The notes under the pieces are model-generated. The model saw only the letters and a list, made by a program, of their open reading frames with translations. It made no database searches and was not told the DNA's origin. From Candidatus Peribacter sp. UBA6535 (GTDB taxonomy: Bacteria > Patescibacteriota > Gracilibacteria > Peribacterales > Peribacteraceae): DNA of 5,790 bases. Position 1 is the first letter of the stretch. Each line of letters starts with the position of its first letter. Below are positions 4,426-5,790 of the stretch, piece by piece. Position numbers and translations under genes: made by a program. The DNA is taken from positions 1 to 5,790 of the forward strand of contig DJKT01000020.1 in NCBI GenBank assembly GCA_002436205.1. The letters are read 5' to 3'.

Positions 4426-5790
4426 CTAAGCCATTCCTTCAAATTGGCCCATATCATTAAGGTCTGCGGTGTGCGTACTCTTTGCTCCTGGCTGAGAAGA
4501 GTGCACTTCAGCATCCGTCATTTGGCCAAATTTCGCTAATCTATCTGCCTGGAGATGTGCTTCTCCATATGTGAGCTTCTTGCCCGGTCTTCCATCGATG
4601 CCCTGTGTAAGAGCAACAGCAAGCTTTGCGTTGTAACGAGTAGAATAATCACCACCCAAGCCTGCCCCAAAATTCACAACATCACCCTTCGTTTGAGAAA
4701 ATGCCGTTACACGCTGATTTTTTGCATCCTTGTTGTCTACAAATTCTTTCATCTCATCTCCTATTCCTCCTCCATAACACGCGAGGGTATTGAGTGTAAT
4801 TTTGCAGTCCGGGAATTCACTTTTAAACATCTGGGAAAGTTGGCCCGGTTCTACACGATTTTTTCCAAACCAAGTTGCCCCTTCGGATCCATGCGCAAAT
4901 ACATTAATATAGAAATTGCGAATACCTTCCTTGTACTGCTGCTGTATTGTCGCGCGCAATGCAGTAACGGGATTAGTCTTCGATCCATCAATATCACTCC
5001 CCGGTGCCACTCGCATATCGTATCTGCTCCCTAACACCATCGCCATGTTATCCGATGTAGTTGCGTAATCCTGATTCGTCAAAGGATCACTTTTGTCTGC
5101 AAGAGAAATATATCCAATAGGTCCACCATCTGAAATTTCAAATCCTTCCCCCATCTTCGCTTCATCAGCCACCTCACTTGCGTAGTTTTTTTCTGCATTA
5201 CTTGTATATTTTTTTATATTGTCAGCTGTCATCTTGGTGCCCTTTGGCACTAAGACTGACACTAGGGGGTTGTTCTTCTTATGCATTCCTATCCTTCCAA
5301 CCTTTTTACCAATGAGCCAACTTTCTATTACTCCATTTGCCCCCTTCACTTTCACTTCGGCAATTGAGCCGATTTTATTGCTAACAACAGAGATATCACT
5401 AGAGCGTGCATCTATGGATGTATCAAGGCCTCTCATACCGGTACCGGAGTTCGCAGCCTGCTTTTGTTTTTTTAGCCACGTATCCAGCTTTTTCTTATCC
5501 GGAGTTATCTTCTCGCTTTTGCCTGCCGGCTCTTCTTTTTTCTCCGATGGAACATCTGTTTTTTCAGGTACTTTTTCGTCTGGGGAATTACCTTCATCGG
5601 CTTTTATATCTGGCTTTGTTTGGAGTTTAGATTTTTTTTTTGGTTTTTTAGGTTTTGCAGGAGTTTTGGTAAACCCTTTATCGATGTATTCCTGTGTCTT
5701 GCTTGGGTTCACCATTGTACTGCCCCCTTCGGTCGTAGCAACTTTGTTGTAAAGAGCGAGAGCATCCTCAACATCCTTCAGTGTTGCCTT
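4426..5790 (-). CDS. Protein with C-terminal caspase-like (clan CD) cysteine peptidase domain (5'-partial)
   Basis: The frame is open from the TAG at 4426-4428 to the window edge, giving 454 visible residues. The 25 codons before the ATG at 5715 read as ordinary protein (KATLKDVEDALALYNK), so the true start is probably outside the window. Numbering from that Met, residues 16-85 are a Lys/Pro/Glu-rich, probably disordered linker. Residues ~108-170 are a small mixed domain. Residues ~220-395 resemble a caspase-like fold: a beta strand ends in His-Gly (NFYINVFAHGSEG, His275) and the next core strand ends in Ala-Cys (ITLNTLACYGGG, Cys313), the positions of the catalytic dyad in clan CD peptidases. 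The 38-residue His-Cys spacing is short but plausible. A following strand (RVTAFSQ) and C-terminal helices complete the pattern. Substrate and cleavage specificity cannot be read from the sequence. The only other visible cysteine is Cys304. It could instead be an inactive homologue or a non-peptidase with a similar motif. Confidence 0.5.
   Translation of the reverse strand, partial: KATLKDVEDALALYNKVATTEGGSTMVNPSKTQEYIDKGFTKTPAKPKKPKKKSKLQTKPDIKADEGNSPDEKVPEKTDVPSEKKEEPAGKSEKITPDKKKLDTWLKKQKQAANSGTGMRGLDTSIDARSSDISVVSNKIGSIAEVKVKGANGVIESWLIGKKVGRIGMHKKNNPLVSVLVPKGTKMTADNIKKYTSNAEKNYASEVADEAKMGEGFEISDGGPIGYISLADKSDPLTNQDYATTSDNMAMVLGSRYDMRVAPGSDIDGSKTNPVTALRATIQQQYKEGIRNFYINVFAHGSEGATWFGKNRVEPGQLSQMFKSEFPDCKITLNTLACYGGGIGDEMKEFVDNKDAKNQRVTAFSQTKGDVVNFGAGLGGDYSTRYNAKLAVALTQGIDGRPGKKLTYGEAHLQADRLAKFGQMTDAEVHSSQPGAKSTHTADLNDMGQFEGMA

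Noticed and set aside
5713..5715. ATG at 5715 as the start of the caspase-like gene.
   Set aside because: The 25 codons before it up to the window edge are open and read as normal protein sequence; the few bases upstream (GGGGGCAGTACA) do not by themselves prove a start.

Overview
The window holds four protein genes, of which the outer two are cut by the window ends, and one tRNA. It reads as bacterial chromosome: it has a canonical class II tRNA-Leu with an encoded CCA, a consensus-like -35/extended -10 promoter and tightly packed genes. By eye the G+C is in the low-to-mid 40s percent. The visible frames end in TAA or TAG, and about 1,800 sense codons contain no in-frame TGA, so the standard reading of TGA fits and a TGA-recoded lineage is unlikely. 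None of the proteins belongs to a family I can name with certainty. Large lysine/glutamate-rich orphan proteins and starts without a Shine-Dalgarno sequence would suit a Patescibacteria/CPR genome, but that is a weak inference.

Layout: (1) Positions 1-767, + strand, are the C-terminal 254 codons of an extremely charged helical protein; its start lies before the window. (2) Positions 828-915, + strand, are tRNA-Leu(UAG) including CCA. (3) Positions 916-3960, - strand, encode a cysteine-free 1014-residue protein with a helical N-terminal half and four or five divergent copies of a roughly 90-residue repeat. Its stop codon touches the tRNA's CCA, and a strong hairpin lies in its last codons. (4) Positions 3963-4316, - strand, encode a 117-residue acidic helical protein, two bases ahead of the large gene. 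A good promoter (4337-4365) precedes it and overlaps an inverted repeat. (5) Positions 4426-5790, - strand, are the 3' part of a gene whose C-terminal domain carries a caspase-like (clan CD) His-Gly / Ala-Cys dyad behind a Lys/Pro-rich linker. The frame stays open to the window edge, so the Met at 5715 is probably not the true start.

The three minus-strand genes run in one direction: caspase-like gene, 109-bp gap with the promoter, small gene, repeat gene. The last two are almost certainly one transcription unit. Whether the caspase-like protein acts on them is unknown. A putative protease next to a large modular partner with a small coupled helical protein is the most interesting arrangement here, but the functional link is only a hypothesis.
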